Shown: positions 37,561 through 46,273, counted from the first letter of the stretch. The stretch: DNA of 64,000 nucleotides from OAS926 sp035503715 (GCA_035503715.1 DATJTE010000078.1:1-64000); one strand, 5' to 3'. Program-made: numbers and translations. Notes: generated from the letters alone by a model not told the origin.

Positions 37561-37614
37561 GTTTACGTAACATGTCGTCAGAATTGACTTTTACGTAAAG
37601 GCGATGTCACAATA
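37561..37614 (+). promoter_or_regulatory. MerR-type promoter with two TTACGTAA palindromes
   Basis: TTACGTAA at 37563-37570 and a perfect TTTACGTAAA at 37590-37599. The second sits between TTGACT (37584-37589) and CACAAT (37608-37613), a spacer of 18 bases. A palindrome inside a lengthened spacer is the hallmark of MerR-family promoters. The 37646 regulator follows directly, so autoregulation is likely. Confidence 0.6.
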
Positions 37615-37645
37615 CCAGCGTGCATAAACCACCGGCGGAGTCCCG

Positions 37646-38032
37646 ATGCGGGAATATTATTCGATCACCGAACTGACCCGCGAGTTCGACATCTCCACAC
37701 GTACCCTGCGCTTTTATGAGGATGAGGGGCTGCTTGCGCCCATCCGCCGGGGCCGGACGCGGCTTTTCCGTCCATCCGACCGCCATCTCGTCAAGCAGAT
37801 CATGCGCGGCAAACGCCTCGGCTTCTCGATCAGCGAGATCCGCGAGATCATCCAGATGTACAAGGAGCCGCCGGGCGAGGTGGGTCAACTCAAGTTGATG
37901 ATTCGCCGCATCGAGGAGAAGCGCGAGGACCTTCGCCAGAAGCGTCGTGACCTCGAGGAGACGCTGGCTGAGCTCGACCAGGCCGAGGAAAGCTGTGTCG
38001 AGCGCCTCGCCGAACTGGGCGTCAACACCTAG
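37646..38032 (+). CDS. MerR family transcriptional regulator
   Basis: 128 residues. The winged helix-turn-helix covers residues 5-72 (YSITELTREFDISTRTLRFY, then a wing with RGRTRLFRPSD). A long dimerisation coiled coil follows (about 85-122, IRRIEEKREDLRQKRRDLEE). There is no metal-binding cysteine cluster, so it is not a metal sensor of the classic type. The form resembles the LiuR-like regulators of branched-chain acyl-CoA breakdown in proteobacteria, but no liu genes are adjacent. Its own promoter carries two likely operators. Confidence 0.88.
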   Translation: MREYYSITELTREFDISTRTLRFYEDEGLLAPIRRGRTRLFRPSDRHLVKQIMRGKRLGFSISEIREIIQMYKEPPGEVGQLKLMIRRIEEKREDLRQKRRDLEETLAELDQAEESCVERLAELGVNT

Positions 38033-38058
38033 GAACCCCCTTATAGGAACGTTGCATC

Positions 38059-38493
38059 GTGGGCTTCGAGAAGCAGACGCTCGAGATTGCACCCTATCAG
38101 GATGAACACTTCGCGGGAGTGGAGTCTCTCTGGGCGGACGCGTTCCCGAACGATCGCCCATGGAACGCAGCGGCGATCGCAATTCCGGAGAAAATGCGAT
38201 TCCAGCCCGACCTCATGCTGGTGGCGTTGGAGTCTGGCAGGGTCGTTGGTTCGGTGATGGCCGGGTATGAAGGGCATCGAGGCTGGATTTCTCGTGTTGC
38301 CGTCCTGCGGACGCACCGACAGATGGGCATAGGGCAAGCCCTCATTGCCGCTGCGGAGAAGCGCCTCGTTTCGCTCGGCTGCATCAAAGTCAATCTGCAG
38401 GTCGTCGCTACAAACTCGGACGTGGTCGAGTTCTACCAGCGCGCCGGTTATCAGGTCGAACAACGGATAAGCATGAGCAAGATGCTCCGCTGA
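38059..38493 (+). CDS. GNAT family N-acetyltransferase
   Basis: 144 residues from GTG at 38059. The acetyl-CoA-binding motif A is clear as VAVLRTHRQMGIGQALI (R/Q-x-x-G-x-G/A), with SVMAGYEGHRGWI strands before it. The C-terminal signature ATNSDVVEFYQRAGYQ is that of GNAT enzymes acting on small molecules or protein N-termini. Substrate not predictable. The 26-base gap after the MerR gene leaves open whether both are co-transcribed. It converges on deoD. Confidence 0.85.
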   Translation: MGFEKQTLEIAPYQDEHFAGVESLWADAFPNDRPWNAAAIAIPEKMRFQPDLMLVALESGRVVGSVMAGYEGHRGWISRVAVLRTHRQMGIGQALIAAAEKRLVSLGCIKVNLQVVATNSDVVEFYQRAGYQVEQRISMSKMLR

Positions 38494-38511
38494 GCCTCAA
38501 ACGCCGAGCCG

Positions 38512-39222
38512 TCAGACTTCTGCCGCGACATCCAGCGCCAGCGTCGCCATATCCTTCAGCGAACTCTGCCGGTCCTGCGGTGACATTTCCTGATGAGTCA
38601 GCAGGCAGTCGCTCATCGTGCAGACTGTCAGCGCCCGCGCCCCGAAGCGGGCGGCAAGCAGATAGAGCACCGCCGATTCCATATCGACGCCCAGCACGCC
38701 GTGCGACGGCAGTGGTCCGTACCCTTCGATCCCGTTGGCGTGGTAGAAGATGTCGTCGGCGACCATGTTGCCGACGTGATAGCGGAACGCGCCAGCCTCG
38801 GCCTTGTCCGCCATCGAGCGCAGCAGGCCGTAGTCGGCGATGGGTGCGAAATTATAGCTGCCGAACGCGTGGCGCACGATCGTCGAGTTGGTGCAGGCGC
38901 CTTGCGCGATCACCAGGTCGCCGACCTTCACCTTGAGGTTCAGTCCGCCACAGGTGCCGACGCGGATCAGGTTTTTCACGCCATAAGAGTTGATCAGCTC
39001 GTGCAGATAGATCGCGGCCGAGGGCTGGCCCATGCCGGTCGCCTGAACGGAAATGCGCCTGCCTTTGTAGGCGCCGGTGAAGCCCAGGCAGTTACGAATG
39101 CCGTTCACCTGCTTCGCATCGGTGAGAAAGGTATCGGCGATCCATTTGGCCCGCAGCGGATCGCCGGGCAAAAGCACGGTGTCGGCATAATCGCCGGCGG
39201 CGGCCTGATTGTGTGGTGTCAT
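38512..39222 (-). CDS. deoD: Purine nucleoside phosphorylase, DeoD type
   Basis: Splits purine (deoxy)nucleosides with phosphate for salvage. 236 residues, standard for hexameric DeoD. Motifs: LLPGDPLRAKWIA for phosphate binding, GMGQPSAAIYLHEL, NLIRVGTCGG, VDMESAVLYLLA at the ribose site, and the active-site aspartate in CTMSDCLL. First of three genes reading leftward with short spacing to the methyltransferase-like gene (one base), though they have no shared pathway. Confidence 0.96.
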   Translation of the reverse strand: MTPHNQAAAGDYADTVLLPGDPLRAKWIADTFLTDAKQVNGIRNCLGFTGAYKGRRISVQATGMGQPSAAIYLHELINSYGVKNLIRVGTCGGLNLKVKVGDLVIAQGACTNSTIVRHAFGSYNFAPIADYGLLRSMADKAEAGAFRYHVGNMVADDIFYHANGIEGYGPLPSHGVLGVDMESAVLYLLAARFGARALTVCTMSDCLLTHQEMSPQDRQSSLKDMATLALDVAAEV

Positions 39223-39223
39223 G

Positions 39224-39700
39224 CTAGATCCAGCGCCTCACGCGTTTGGCATAGTCGCGATATTTCTTGCCGAACTTCGCTTCCATGTGCCGCTCCTCCG
39301 GCTCGACGGCGAGCTTCTGCGTGATGAAAGCGGCGATCAGGCCGAAGATGAAGAACCAGGCGATCCCGCCGATGAGGCCCAGGCCGAACATCGCCATCGT
39401 GTTGGCGAGATAGATTGGATGGCGGCTGAAGGAGAACGGGCCGCTGGTAACGAGGTGGCTGGCCCCTTGGTGTGGCCAGATCGTCGTCTTCGCCCTGGTC
39501 ATGGTGCGGATGGCGGAAACGTCGATCAGCACCACGCCGATCATGACCAGAAAGCCTGCGGCGAACAGGATGTCCGCGAACGGCGATCCAAACCAGGGCA
39601 GGGGGTAGAGGATCCAGGCGAAGATGCTGAGCACCGCCGCGACCAGATAGGTGACCGTTGCCCAGGGGAAGTTCGCCGGCTTGGCTGCGATGTCGCTCAT
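39224..39700 (-). CDS. Isoprenylcysteine carboxyl methyltransferase-like membrane protein
   Basis: 158 residues with four to five hydrophobic segments. The C-terminal pattern GPFSFSRHPIYLANTMAM and EPEERHMEAKFGKKYRDYAKRVRRW (quoted in part: EEERHMEAKFG-like) is that of ICMT/phospholipid methyltransferase-like (PEMT/NnrU-related) proteins, whose RHP and late acidic residues bind S-adenosylmethionine. Start at 39700 (MSDIAAKP) overlaps the end of the upstream gene by four bases. Substrate in bacteria usually unknown. Confidence 0.85.
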   Translation of the reverse strand: MSDIAAKPANFPWATVTYLVAAVLSIFAWILYPLPWFGSPFADILFAAGFLVMIGVVLIDVSAIRTMTRAKTTIWPHQGASHLVTSGPFSFSRHPIYLANTMAMFGLGLIGGIAWFFIFGLIAAFITQKLAVEPEERHMEAKFGKKYRDYAKRVRRWI

Positions 39701-40692
39701 TGGGAACCCTCCTCCGGCGTGATGTTGTAGGTCTCGGCGGTGCACATCGCGGCACTCTCCAGCACCTTGTCGTTCACCGCCGCATCGCTGCTCTGCGCGA
39801 AAACCGCGTCGATCACGCCCTCTTTTTGAAGCCGGTCGAGAACGCAAACGCAATAGAGTTCGCAGAAGGCCGCGTTCTTCTGTTCCAGGCACTGCGACTG
39901 GCAGCCGCGCAGGAATTGCGCCTCGCGCGTCTCGGCGGGCACCGGAACCACCTGCGAGGCCAGCCACACAAGCGAGATCAGCACCGGCTGATGGATCAGA
40001 TAAAAGGCGAGGCTGTGCCGGCCGGCGAATTGCAGCGGCTTTGCCAGGCGCCCCGTATCGGAGATCGCCAGGCGATCGAGGATGCCGGACTGCCTGGCGA
40101 ACTTCGCCGCTGCCATCCCCGCCAGCACCGCGCCGAACCATGGGAAGATCGGCACATAATCGTTCGAGCGCGGAGCCTCACTGGACAGGCCCACCCACCA
40201 GAGCGCCGGGTGATTGAAGAGGTCCGCGCGCAGGAAAAACGGCGCGGCGATGACGGCCGCCGCCGCGACGAGCACGACGATCGCCGGCAGTCTCAAAAAG
40301 AGCAGTCCGAGCAGGCTGGCGACGGCGATCTCGTGCAGGATGCCAAAGAAGATGAAGGCTTCCGGCGTCGCGAAATAGGTCGCCACGGTGATAAGCAGCG
40401 CCGCCGCTGCGACCATCGCCAAACGGCGCAAGAAACCCGGCCAGCGAACGCCGTTTGCGTGCGCGAGGAACAGGCTGAAGCCCACAAGGAAGAGGAACGA
40501 TGATGCGATGCAGCGGGCAAACAGCTTCCAGCCGCCGACGGCCGTCAGCCCCGGTTCGACATAACCGAACAGCTCGAGGTCCCAGCTGAAGTGGTAGATC
40601 GCCATGGCGATCAGCGCGACCCCGCGCGCCAGATCGATCGCCTCGATACGCCGCGTTTTCCTGCCTTGCGTGGCCGATGGTTCGACAGACAT
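39697..40692 (-). CDS. DUF1624 / HGSNAT-like acyltransferase with cysteine-rich tail
   Basis: 331 residues from the ATG at 40692. About eight to ten membrane helices form a heparan-alpha-glucosaminide N-acetyltransferase-like (DUF1624) core, with the signature RRIEAIDLARGVALIAMAIY and the catalytic-type histidine in YHFSWDLELFG. After the last helix a soluble tail of about 75 residues carries a C-x3-C-x8-C-x3-C pattern (CQSQC, CELYC) and more cysteines, probably periplasmic and disulfide-bonded. The acyl acceptor is unknown. Faces away from the MFS gene. Confidence 0.83.
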   Translation of the reverse strand: MSVEPSATQGRKTRRIEAIDLARGVALIAMAIYHFSWDLELFGYVEPGLTAVGGWKLFARCIASSFLFLVGFSLFLAHANGVRWPGFLRRLAMVAAAALLITVATYFATPEAFIFFGILHEIAVASLLGLLFLRLPAIVVLVAAAAVIAAPFFLRADLFNHPALWWVGLSSEAPRSNDYVPIFPWFGAVLAGMAAAKFARQSGILDRLAISDTGRLAKPLQFAGRHSLAFYLIHQPVLISLVWLASQVVPVPAETREAQFLRGCQSQCLEQKNAAFCELYCVCVLDRLQKEGVIDAVFAQSSDAAVNDKVLESAAMCTAETYNITPEEGSQ

Positions 40693-40859
40693 GGCCCGTT
40701 GTTGCCGGGCTTTTCGGTCGAAGGCAAGGCGCGCGGCTTTGGGCCAGCGGCGTAGGATCGGCAGCCATCCCTGTTTTCCGACGCGGATGCGTCGGTTTCC
40801 CGACAAGCCGGACTCACCACGCTCGGCAATTTGCCTGTGAAATTCCTTCTGGGGCGGCA

Positions 40860-42059
40860 ATGGCAACGCAAGTGAAGCATCCGGTGTGGCTGCCCGCCGC
40901 AGGGCAACCCGGTGCGTCTACGTTCGCCACACTCTACGCGCTGGAGTCGATCGCCCGCGCCAGCGTCGCCAGCGTCATTCCGATCCAAGCCTATGAATTG
41001 CTTCAGAGCGAGCAGCGCGTGTCGGTGCTCTACACCTTCGCCGCAACGATGGGCCTGTGCATCACGCTACTCAGCCCTTTGCTCGTGGCGCGGTTTGCGC
41101 GGCGCTGGGTCTACTCGATGGGCGTGGTTTTCCTCGTCGTGGGCGCGGCTTGTTTCCTGACCAACTCGCTCGCCGGCCAGATAGGCGGAATGGTGTTCCG
41201 CGTTGGTGGCGCGACGATGCTGTCCATCACGCTCAACCTTTACATCATGGATCATATCAAGAAGGCCGACTTCATGCGCGTGGAGTCGGTCCGAATGGCC
41301 TGGTCGATGGTTGGTTGGACCGTCGGCCCGACTCTCGGTGTCGTGCTCTATACGAATTATGGCTTGCCAGCGGCGCATGCGGTGACTGTGCTTTCCAGCG
41401 CCGTGCTGCTTGTCTGCTTCTGGTACTACAGGCTTGGCGACAATCCCGTCATCGTTCCGGGCAAATCGAAGGCGGCGAACCCGCTGAAGAATGTCGGCCG
41501 ATTCTTCAGCCAACCACGGTTGAGGCTCGCCTGGGTGATAGCGTTCGGCCGCTCCTGCTTCTGGACGACCTTCTTCGTTTACGGACCAATCCTCATGGTC
41601 GTGACCGGGGAGGGTAAACTCGCTGGCGGGCTATTGGTGTCGGCCGGCAACGCGCTTCTCTTCACCGCGATCGGCTGGGGCTGGGCTGGCAAGGCCTACG
41701 GAGCTCGTGCCGTCATGGCGGCGTGTTTCTTCGCGATGACGGCGACGCTCTTCGCTGCGGGTTATGCAGGCGAGGACTATCCGATCATCGCCGGCGTCTT
41801 CCTGCTGGTCTGCGCGCTCTTCACCATCTCGCTCGATGCACTTGGCTCAACGGCATTCATGCGCGCGGTACGCGTCTGGGAACGGCCGCAGATGACGGCG
41901 GTCTACCGCACCTATCTCGACCTGTCGGACCTTTTGCCGCCGCTCGTCTACTCGATCATCCTCGGTTTCTTCGGCCTTGGCTCGGTGTTTGTTGCGCTCG
42001 GTATTTTCACCGCGATCTGCGGCTGGCTCACCTGGCGCTATCTGCCGAAATCGATGTGA
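40860..42059 (+). CDS. MFS transporter
   Basis: 399 residues with about twelve membrane helices. MFS fold suggested by two six-helix halves joined by a polar loop near residues 200-225 (NPVIVPGKSKAANPLKNV) and the ARFARRWVYSMG loop between helices 2 and 3. Substrate not predictable; the sequence resembles drug/metabolite exporters more than sugar symporters. A palindromic repeat lies 17 bases behind the stop. Confidence 0.85.
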   Translation: MATQVKHPVWLPAAGQPGASTFATLYALESIARASVASVIPIQAYELLQSEQRVSVLYTFAATMGLCITLLSPLLVARFARRWVYSMGVVFLVVGAACFLTNSLAGQIGGMVFRVGGATMLSITLNLYIMDHIKKADFMRVESVRMAWSMVGWTVGPTLGVVLYTNYGLPAAHAVTVLSSAVLLVCFWYYRLGDNPVIVPGKSKAANPLKNVGRFFSQPRLRLAWVIAFGRSCFWTTFFVYGPILMVVTGEGKLAGGLLVSAGNALLFTAIGWGWAGKAYGARAVMAACFFAMTATLFAAGYAGEDYPIIAGVFLLVCALFTISLDALGSTAFMRAVRVWERPQMTAVYRTYLDLSDLLPPLVYSIILGFFGLGSVFVALGIFTAICGWLTWRYLPKSM

Positions 42060-42076
42060 GCGGTGAGTCTTTAGCC

Positions 42077-42119
42077 GCATGATCTTGTCCAAAAAGTCTG
42101 CAACTTTTTGGGATCATGC
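42077..42119. repeat. 43-bp intergenic palindrome, rhizobial dispersed-repeat type
   Basis: GCATGATC ... GATCATGC with inner arms CCAAAAAGT and ACTTTTTGG around CTGCA. From general knowledge, elements of the form GCATGATC...GGGATCATGC are highly repeated between genes in Hyphomicrobiales. It touches the stop codon of the next gene and could also end both convergent transcripts. Confidence 0.75.
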
Positions 42120-42446
42120 TCAGCAGCTCTTTTCCTTTTCGACCTTCACGATCCGCGAGATATTTTTCTGTTCGTGCTGGTTTAACTTGATCGCCGACGC
42201 GTTGGTGACGAAGCAGTCAGAATTGTCGAACACTTGCTGCGCGGCCGCGGTTTTAAAGCAGTAGCCGCGGTGATTGTAGATCGAGTTCCTGACATGCCAG
42301 AGGTTCTGGCACGAGAGCTGCCGCAGTTCGCTGAGCTTGAACGTTTCGAGATGCGGGCAGCCGGTGTTGCCGAGATTCTCAAAGCAATCCGCCTGCGCGA
42401 ACGTTGGAAACACGGCGACGGTCATGGCAATGAGCATAGCGCGCAT
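42120..42446 (-). CDS. Secreted YARHG-domain protein
   Basis: 108 residues. The signal peptide (MRAMLIAMTVAVFPTFAQA) is followed by a small domain with the YARHG-like core LSCQNLWHVRNSIYNHRGYC and FKTAAAQQVFDNSDC. The YARHG domain is a short extracellular or periplasmic module of unknown function, and paired cysteines suggest disulfides. Its stop abuts the dispersed palindrome, whose half provides a terminator-like hairpin. Confidence 0.8.
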   Translation of the reverse strand: MRAMLIAMTVAVFPTFAQADCFENLGNTGCPHLETFKLSELRQLSCQNLWHVRNSIYNHRGYCFKTAAAQQVFDNSDCFVTNASAIKLNQHEQKNISRIVKVEKEKSC

Positions 42447-42521
42447 CGAACCCTCCTCGCGAGCGACTGACGCAACGGTAGCACCGCGCCGATCGCGAAA
42501 ACAGTCCCGCTGCGCGCCGGG

Positions 42522-43691
42522 CTAAGTCCGGTTCGTGTGGTGCCTGCGCACCCAATCGTGGAAGCGGTGGAGGTCGTATTCTTCCGGCATCAGCACGCCG
42601 GTGGCGTGGCGTTGCGAGCGCAGCCCGCGCTGGTTCACCTCGCAGATCGCGGCGTCCTCCTGCAGCACCTGCAGCCCGAAGGAGATGATGTTGTCGAGGT
42701 CGAAACCGGGCGCGGCCATCTGCTCCGGCAGGAACAGCCATTCGGCGGTGAGTTCTGTCTCGTCTGGTCCGAGGGGTTTCAGCCGCACCGTGCGCACATA
42801 GTCGGCGTGGCCGACGATAAACATCGAGGGCAGGTGCGTCGCATAGGTCTGGCCGGAGGCGAGATCGGCTTCCGACAGGCCGGAAAACGGCAAGCCGTGG
42901 ATGTGACCGTCGGCCGACCAGGTTTCGGCGCCGTTGCGCAGGCCGCCCGAGAACTCCGGTGAATCATTGTCGGCGTGACGCTCCCATTCCGGATCGTCGT
43001 GCCGCGCCATCAGCCCGCGCCCGTAGATCGGGACGAGATGGGAGAGCGATTTGTGCACGCCCGGGCAGTGCAGGCACTCGTTGAAATTCTCCCAGAAGAT
43101 TTTCCAGTTGCAGGTCATGACCTTCTTGAAGACGTGGCCCGAGACGAGATTTTCGAGCGGCCAGTTGGTGAGGTCGAGCGACGCCGGATCAAACGTCTCG
43201 GCCGCGGTGTCGTCCGGGTTCTCCTTGAGGTTCACGAAGACGAAGCCGCGCCATTCCGACAGCGCCACGCGGTAGAGCGGGTATTCGGCCTTGTCGAAAC
43301 CCTCCGGCAGAGACTTGGACGGTACGCGCACGAGATCGCCGCGCAGTGAATAAGACCAGGCATGGTAGGGGCAGGTGAGGAGCCGCGCCTTCAGCCGTCC
43401 CTCGCTCTCCTGGCAGAGCTGCGAGCCACGATGCCGGCAGGTGTTGTGGAAGGCGCGCAGTTGCCCGGTTTCGTCGCGCACCACGAGCACCTGTTGCGTG
43501 CCGATCTCAAAGACGCGAAACGACAGCGGCTCGGCCAGCTCGCTGGCGCGGCACACCATCAGCCAGTTGCGATACCAGATCGTGTCGAGATCGGCCTGGA
43601 ATGCCTCGGTGCTGACATAGGCCTCCGCCGGCAGTGTCGGCTCGGGCTGGCGCAGCCCGTTATAGAGGCCCTTCGCAGCAGGTTCCGCCAT
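42522..43691 (-). CDS. Rieske non-heme iron oxygenase, alpha subunit
   Basis: 389 residues from the ATG at 43691, six bases behind AGGAG; an ATG at 43697 lies too close to it. The Rieske [2Fe-2S] motif is CRHRGSQLC ... CPYHAWSY (Cys-His and Cys-His pairs, about residues 86-108). The catalytic domain has the mononuclear iron site in ENFNECLHCPGVH and a later acidic ligand. It resembles the GbcA/StcD-like group that demethylates quaternary amines (glycine betaine, stachydrine). No reductase gene is adjacent, so the partner is elsewhere. Substrate uncertain. Confidence 0.88.
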   Translation of the reverse strand: MAEPAAKGLYNGLRQPEPTLPAEAYVSTEAFQADLDTIWYRNWLMVCRASELAEPLSFRVFEIGTQQVLVVRDETGQLRAFHNTCRHRGSQLCQESEGRLKARLLTCPYHAWSYSLRGDLVRVPSKSLPEGFDKAEYPLYRVALSEWRGFVFVNLKENPDDTAAETFDPASLDLTNWPLENLVSGHVFKKVMTCNWKIFWENFNECLHCPGVHKSLSHLVPIYGRGLMARHDDPEWERHADNDSPEFSGGLRNGAETWSADGHIHGLPFSGLSEADLASGQTYATHLPSMFIVGHADYVRTVRLKPLGPDETELTAEWLFLPEQMAAPGFDLDNIISFGLQVLQEDAAICEVNQRGLRSQRHATGVLMPEEYDLHRFHDWVRRHHTNRT

Positions 43692-43829
43692 CGTCATCTC
43701 CTGGAATTCGCCAAGCGGACACCGCGGAAGCCCTGTTTGTCAATGGCTTCAGCCGGTCGTTGCCGGTTACAATTGTCCAAGAAAAACCTGCACCGGGAGG
43801 TTAGGTTCGGGCATGTTCTGGAGCCAGTG

Positions 43830-44246
43830 ATGACACCGACACCCGTCCGAAAACCGCTTATTCTGAAATCCGGCGGGGGCCGCACCTATTCCTGCGGACC
43901 AATGACGGCAGTCTTCAAGGCTGATGGTGCCGAGACCGGCGATCGCTACTCGATTTCCGAATGGTTGTTGGAGCCGAATTCTCCTGGCCCCGGCGCGCAC
44001 TCCCATGACCTTAACGACGAGATATTTCTCGTTGTCGAGGGCCGACCGAGCGTGCTGGTTGGCGAGACATGGTACGATGTCGAGGTGGGGTCTCTGATCC
44101 TCATTCCGGCCGGCACGACGCACGACTTCGCGAACCGGACGTCGGAACCCGCCGCGCTGTTCAACGTCTTCATTCCGGGCGGCTTCGAGACGAACATGCC
44201 GGCGATCGTCGAGTGGTTCGCGGCCAACCCGCTGCAAAAGCGTTAA
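43830..44246 (+). CDS. Cupin domain protein
   Basis: 138 residues. Cupin motif 1 appears as GAHSHDLNDEIFLVVEG (two His, Glu) and motif 2 as PAGTTHDFAN (His), giving a complete metal site in a small beta-barrel. A short N-terminal segment (LKSGGGRTYSCGPMTAVFK) may cover the barrel mouth. An earlier GTG directly before the ATG is possible. Starts 139 bases from the divergent Rieske gene, so the two may share control, but no common operator is evident. Function unknown. Confidence 0.85.
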   Translation: MTPTPVRKPLILKSGGGRTYSCGPMTAVFKADGAETGDRYSISEWLLEPNSPGPGAHSHDLNDEIFLVVEGRPSVLVGETWYDVEVGSLILIPAGTTHDFANRTSEPAALFNVFIPGGFETNMPAIVEWFAANPLQKR

Positions 44247-44307
44247 CGGCTCATTTACCATACGGGCGCAGGCTTGACGCTTGGGAGGATACCTGGGGGA
44301 ACACACG

Positions 44308-44655
44308 ATGTTCATCTCGAGCCTCTCTCCCGCTGCCAAAGCAGCCCTGGCGGTTGTAACGTTGCTGGGCCAATCCCTGCCTCTCGCGGCGCATGATGCG
44401 CTGCCGACCGCTGCCAAGCCGAAAGGCTGGAGCTATCCCTTCTCCTGCTGCTCCGGCATCGATTGTCGTGAGGTCTCGGCGAAGTCGATCAGCGAGCGGC
44501 CGGAAGGCTACGTCATCGCTGGAACCGGCGAGCTGGTCGGTTATTCCGACAATCGCATCAAGGATTCGCCGGACGGCGAATATCACTGGTGCTCGATCGA
44601 TGGAAAAGCTGACACCAAGACGATCTGCCTGTTCGTGCCGCCGCGCGCATACTGA
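44308..44655 (+). CDS. Conserved secreted protein of unknown function
   Basis: 115 residues. A signal peptide (about 1-28, AALAVVTLLGQSLPLAAH) leads to a small domain with CCSGIDC near residue 50, a repeated tyrosine-rich stretch (GYVIAGTGELVGYSDN), and a final pair of cysteines (YHWCSID and TICLFVPP). The cysteine layout suggests a periplasmic disulfide protein. I know of similar hypothetical proteins in rhizobia but no function. ATG at 44308 follows a purine-rich GGGGGA. Confidence 0.72.
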   Translation: MFISSLSPAAKAALAVVTLLGQSLPLAAHDALPTAAKPKGWSYPFSCCSGIDCREVSAKSISERPEGYVIAGTGELVGYSDNRIKDSPDGEYHWCSIDGKADTKTICLFVPPRAY

Positions 44656-44759
44656 GAGCTTCGCCGATCGGCTTTTGGGGCTGCCGAAATCCTCCTGACA
44701 CTGGCTTGTCAGGAGCTGTCTGCGATACTGCGCATCCAAGATGAAGAGGATGCGCCACG

Positions 44760-45124
44760 ATGAAACTCACCGGAAGCTGCCACTGCAAGGCCACGCGTTT
44801 CGAAGTTGCCTTCGCGCCGGAAACGGTGACCGTGTGCTCTTGTTCCAACTGCTCGAAGCGCGGCGCGCTGTGGGCTTACTACGAGCCCAAGGATGTGACC
44901 TTCATCGCCGATGACGCCGGGGCACCTATCAATGGAACGGCAACTTCGGAAAATACAATTTCTGTCGGGTTTGCGGCAATTCGACCTACAACGAGACGCC
45001 ATCCTGGGACACCGGCCAGGCCGACTACGACAAGCCCAAGATCACGATCAATGCCCGCCTGTTCGACGACTATGATGTGAGCAGCATTGAGATCGTCCAT
45101 CTCGACGGCAAGAACCTCTGGTAG
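44760..45124 (+). pseudogene. GFA-family (glutathione-dependent formaldehyde-activating-like) gene, frameshifted
   Basis: Frame 1 encodes the N-terminal half with zinc ligands CHC (residue 8 on) and CSCSNC. At the G4 run near 44918-44925 the frame is lost. The remaining sequence in another frame reads GTYQWNGNFGKYNFC-RVCG and so on to the TAG at 45122, including the third cysteine pair CRVC. A single missing G (GGGG for GGGGG) restores one GFA protein of about 120 residues. Either a true pseudogene or a sequencing error in a homopolymer. Confidence 0.8.
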
Positions 45125-45220
45125 CCAGTCCGGGCTTGCGGCACGGCACGGCGCTTTCTAAACTTCACGCTCCCGCACGGCGGCTCCTCCCAGCCGCTTC
45201 TCCCGACTGGAGCAAAAAGC

Positions 45221-46273
45221 ATGGAAAAGCGCCGTCTCGGCCGCACCGATCTGCGTGTGTCGGCAATCTGCCTCGGCACGATGACCTTCGGTCAGCAGAA
45301 CACCGAAGCCGACGCTCACGCGCAGATGGATTTCGCGCTCGACCGCGGCGTGAATTTTTTCGACACCGCCGAGCTCTATTCCATTCCGCCCAAGGCCGAG
45401 ACGCAGGGTCGCACCGAGACCTATATCGGCAACTGGTTCACCGCCCGGAAGAGCCGCGACAAGGTCATCCTCGCCACCAAGGTGGTGGGCCGCACCGCCA
45501 ACGAATGGTTCCGGGGAGGGCGGCCGTCGAAACTGGTGCGCGCCGACATCATGGACGCGATCGGGAAATCGCTGAAACGCCTGAAGACCGACTATATCGA
45601 CGTCTACCAGATCCATTTTCCGGACCGGCAGGTGCCGTGGGGCGCCAACCCCACGCGCGTCGGCGCCTGGCCGCCGCCACGCGACGCGGACGAGACGCCG
45701 ATCGCCGAGACGCTTGGCGTTTTCGACGATCTGGTGAAGGCGGGCAAGATCCGCCACCTCGGGCTCTCGAACGAGAGCACCTGGGGCCTGATGCGCTACA
45801 TCACCGAGAGCGAGAAAGGCACCGGTCCGCGCGTCGCGTCGATCCAGAATGCCTACAGCCTCGTCAACCGTACCTTTGAGGTGAATCTGGCTGAAGCGTG
45901 CTTCCGGGAAGGCGTCAGCTTGCTGCCCTATTCGCCGCTCGCGCAGGGCTTTCTGTCCGGTAAATACGACCATGGCGCGCGGCCAGCGGGCGCTCGCGCC
46001 ACGCTGTTCAATCGCGGCCAGCGTTATGAGACGCCGAACGCCGCTCAAGTTCAGCTCGAGTACAATGATCTTGCCCGCTCGCTCGGCATAGAGCCGGCGC
46101 TGTTTGCCAACGCCTTCGTCGTCAGCCGGCCCTTCGTCACCGCGTCGATCATCGGCGCGACGACGATCCCGCAGCTCGAGATGGCGCTGAGCGCGGCCGA
46201 CGTGAAGTTCACCGACGAGATGCTCGCCGCGGTAAACGCCATTCACCAGCGCACAGGGAATCCTTGCCCATGA
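45221..46273 (+). CDS. Aldo/keto reductase
   Basis: NADPH-dependent oxidoreductase of the AKR superfamily (Tas/YajO-like group), 350 residues, TIM barrel. Catalytic tetrad visible: Asp and Tyr in NFFDTAELYS, Lys in ILATKVVG, His in DVYQIHFPDRQ. The NADP-binding region near the C-terminus is ASIIGATTIPQLE. Its stop overlaps the next gene's ATG (ATGA), so the pair is one transcription unit. Substrate unknown. Confidence 0.93.
   Translation: MEKRRLGRTDLRVSAICLGTMTFGQQNTEADAHAQMDFALDRGVNFFDTAELYSIPPKAETQGRTETYIGNWFTARKSRDKVILATKVVGRTANEWFRGGRPSKLVRADIMDAIGKSLKRLKTDYIDVYQIHFPDRQVPWGANPTRVGAWPPPRDADETPIAETLGVFDDLVKAGKIRHLGLSNESTWGLMRYITESEKGTGPRVASIQNAYSLVNRTFEVNLAEACFREGVSLLPYSPLAQGFLSGKYDHGARPAGARATLFNRGQRYETPNAAQVQLEYNDLARSLGIEPALFANAFVVSRPFVTASIIGATTIPQLEMALSAADVKFTDEMLAAVNAIHQRTGNPCP

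Noticed and set aside
43362..44246. Long N-terminal extension of the cupin frame
   Set aside because: The extra 150 codons run antisense through the Rieske gene; the cupin domain needs only the start at 43830.
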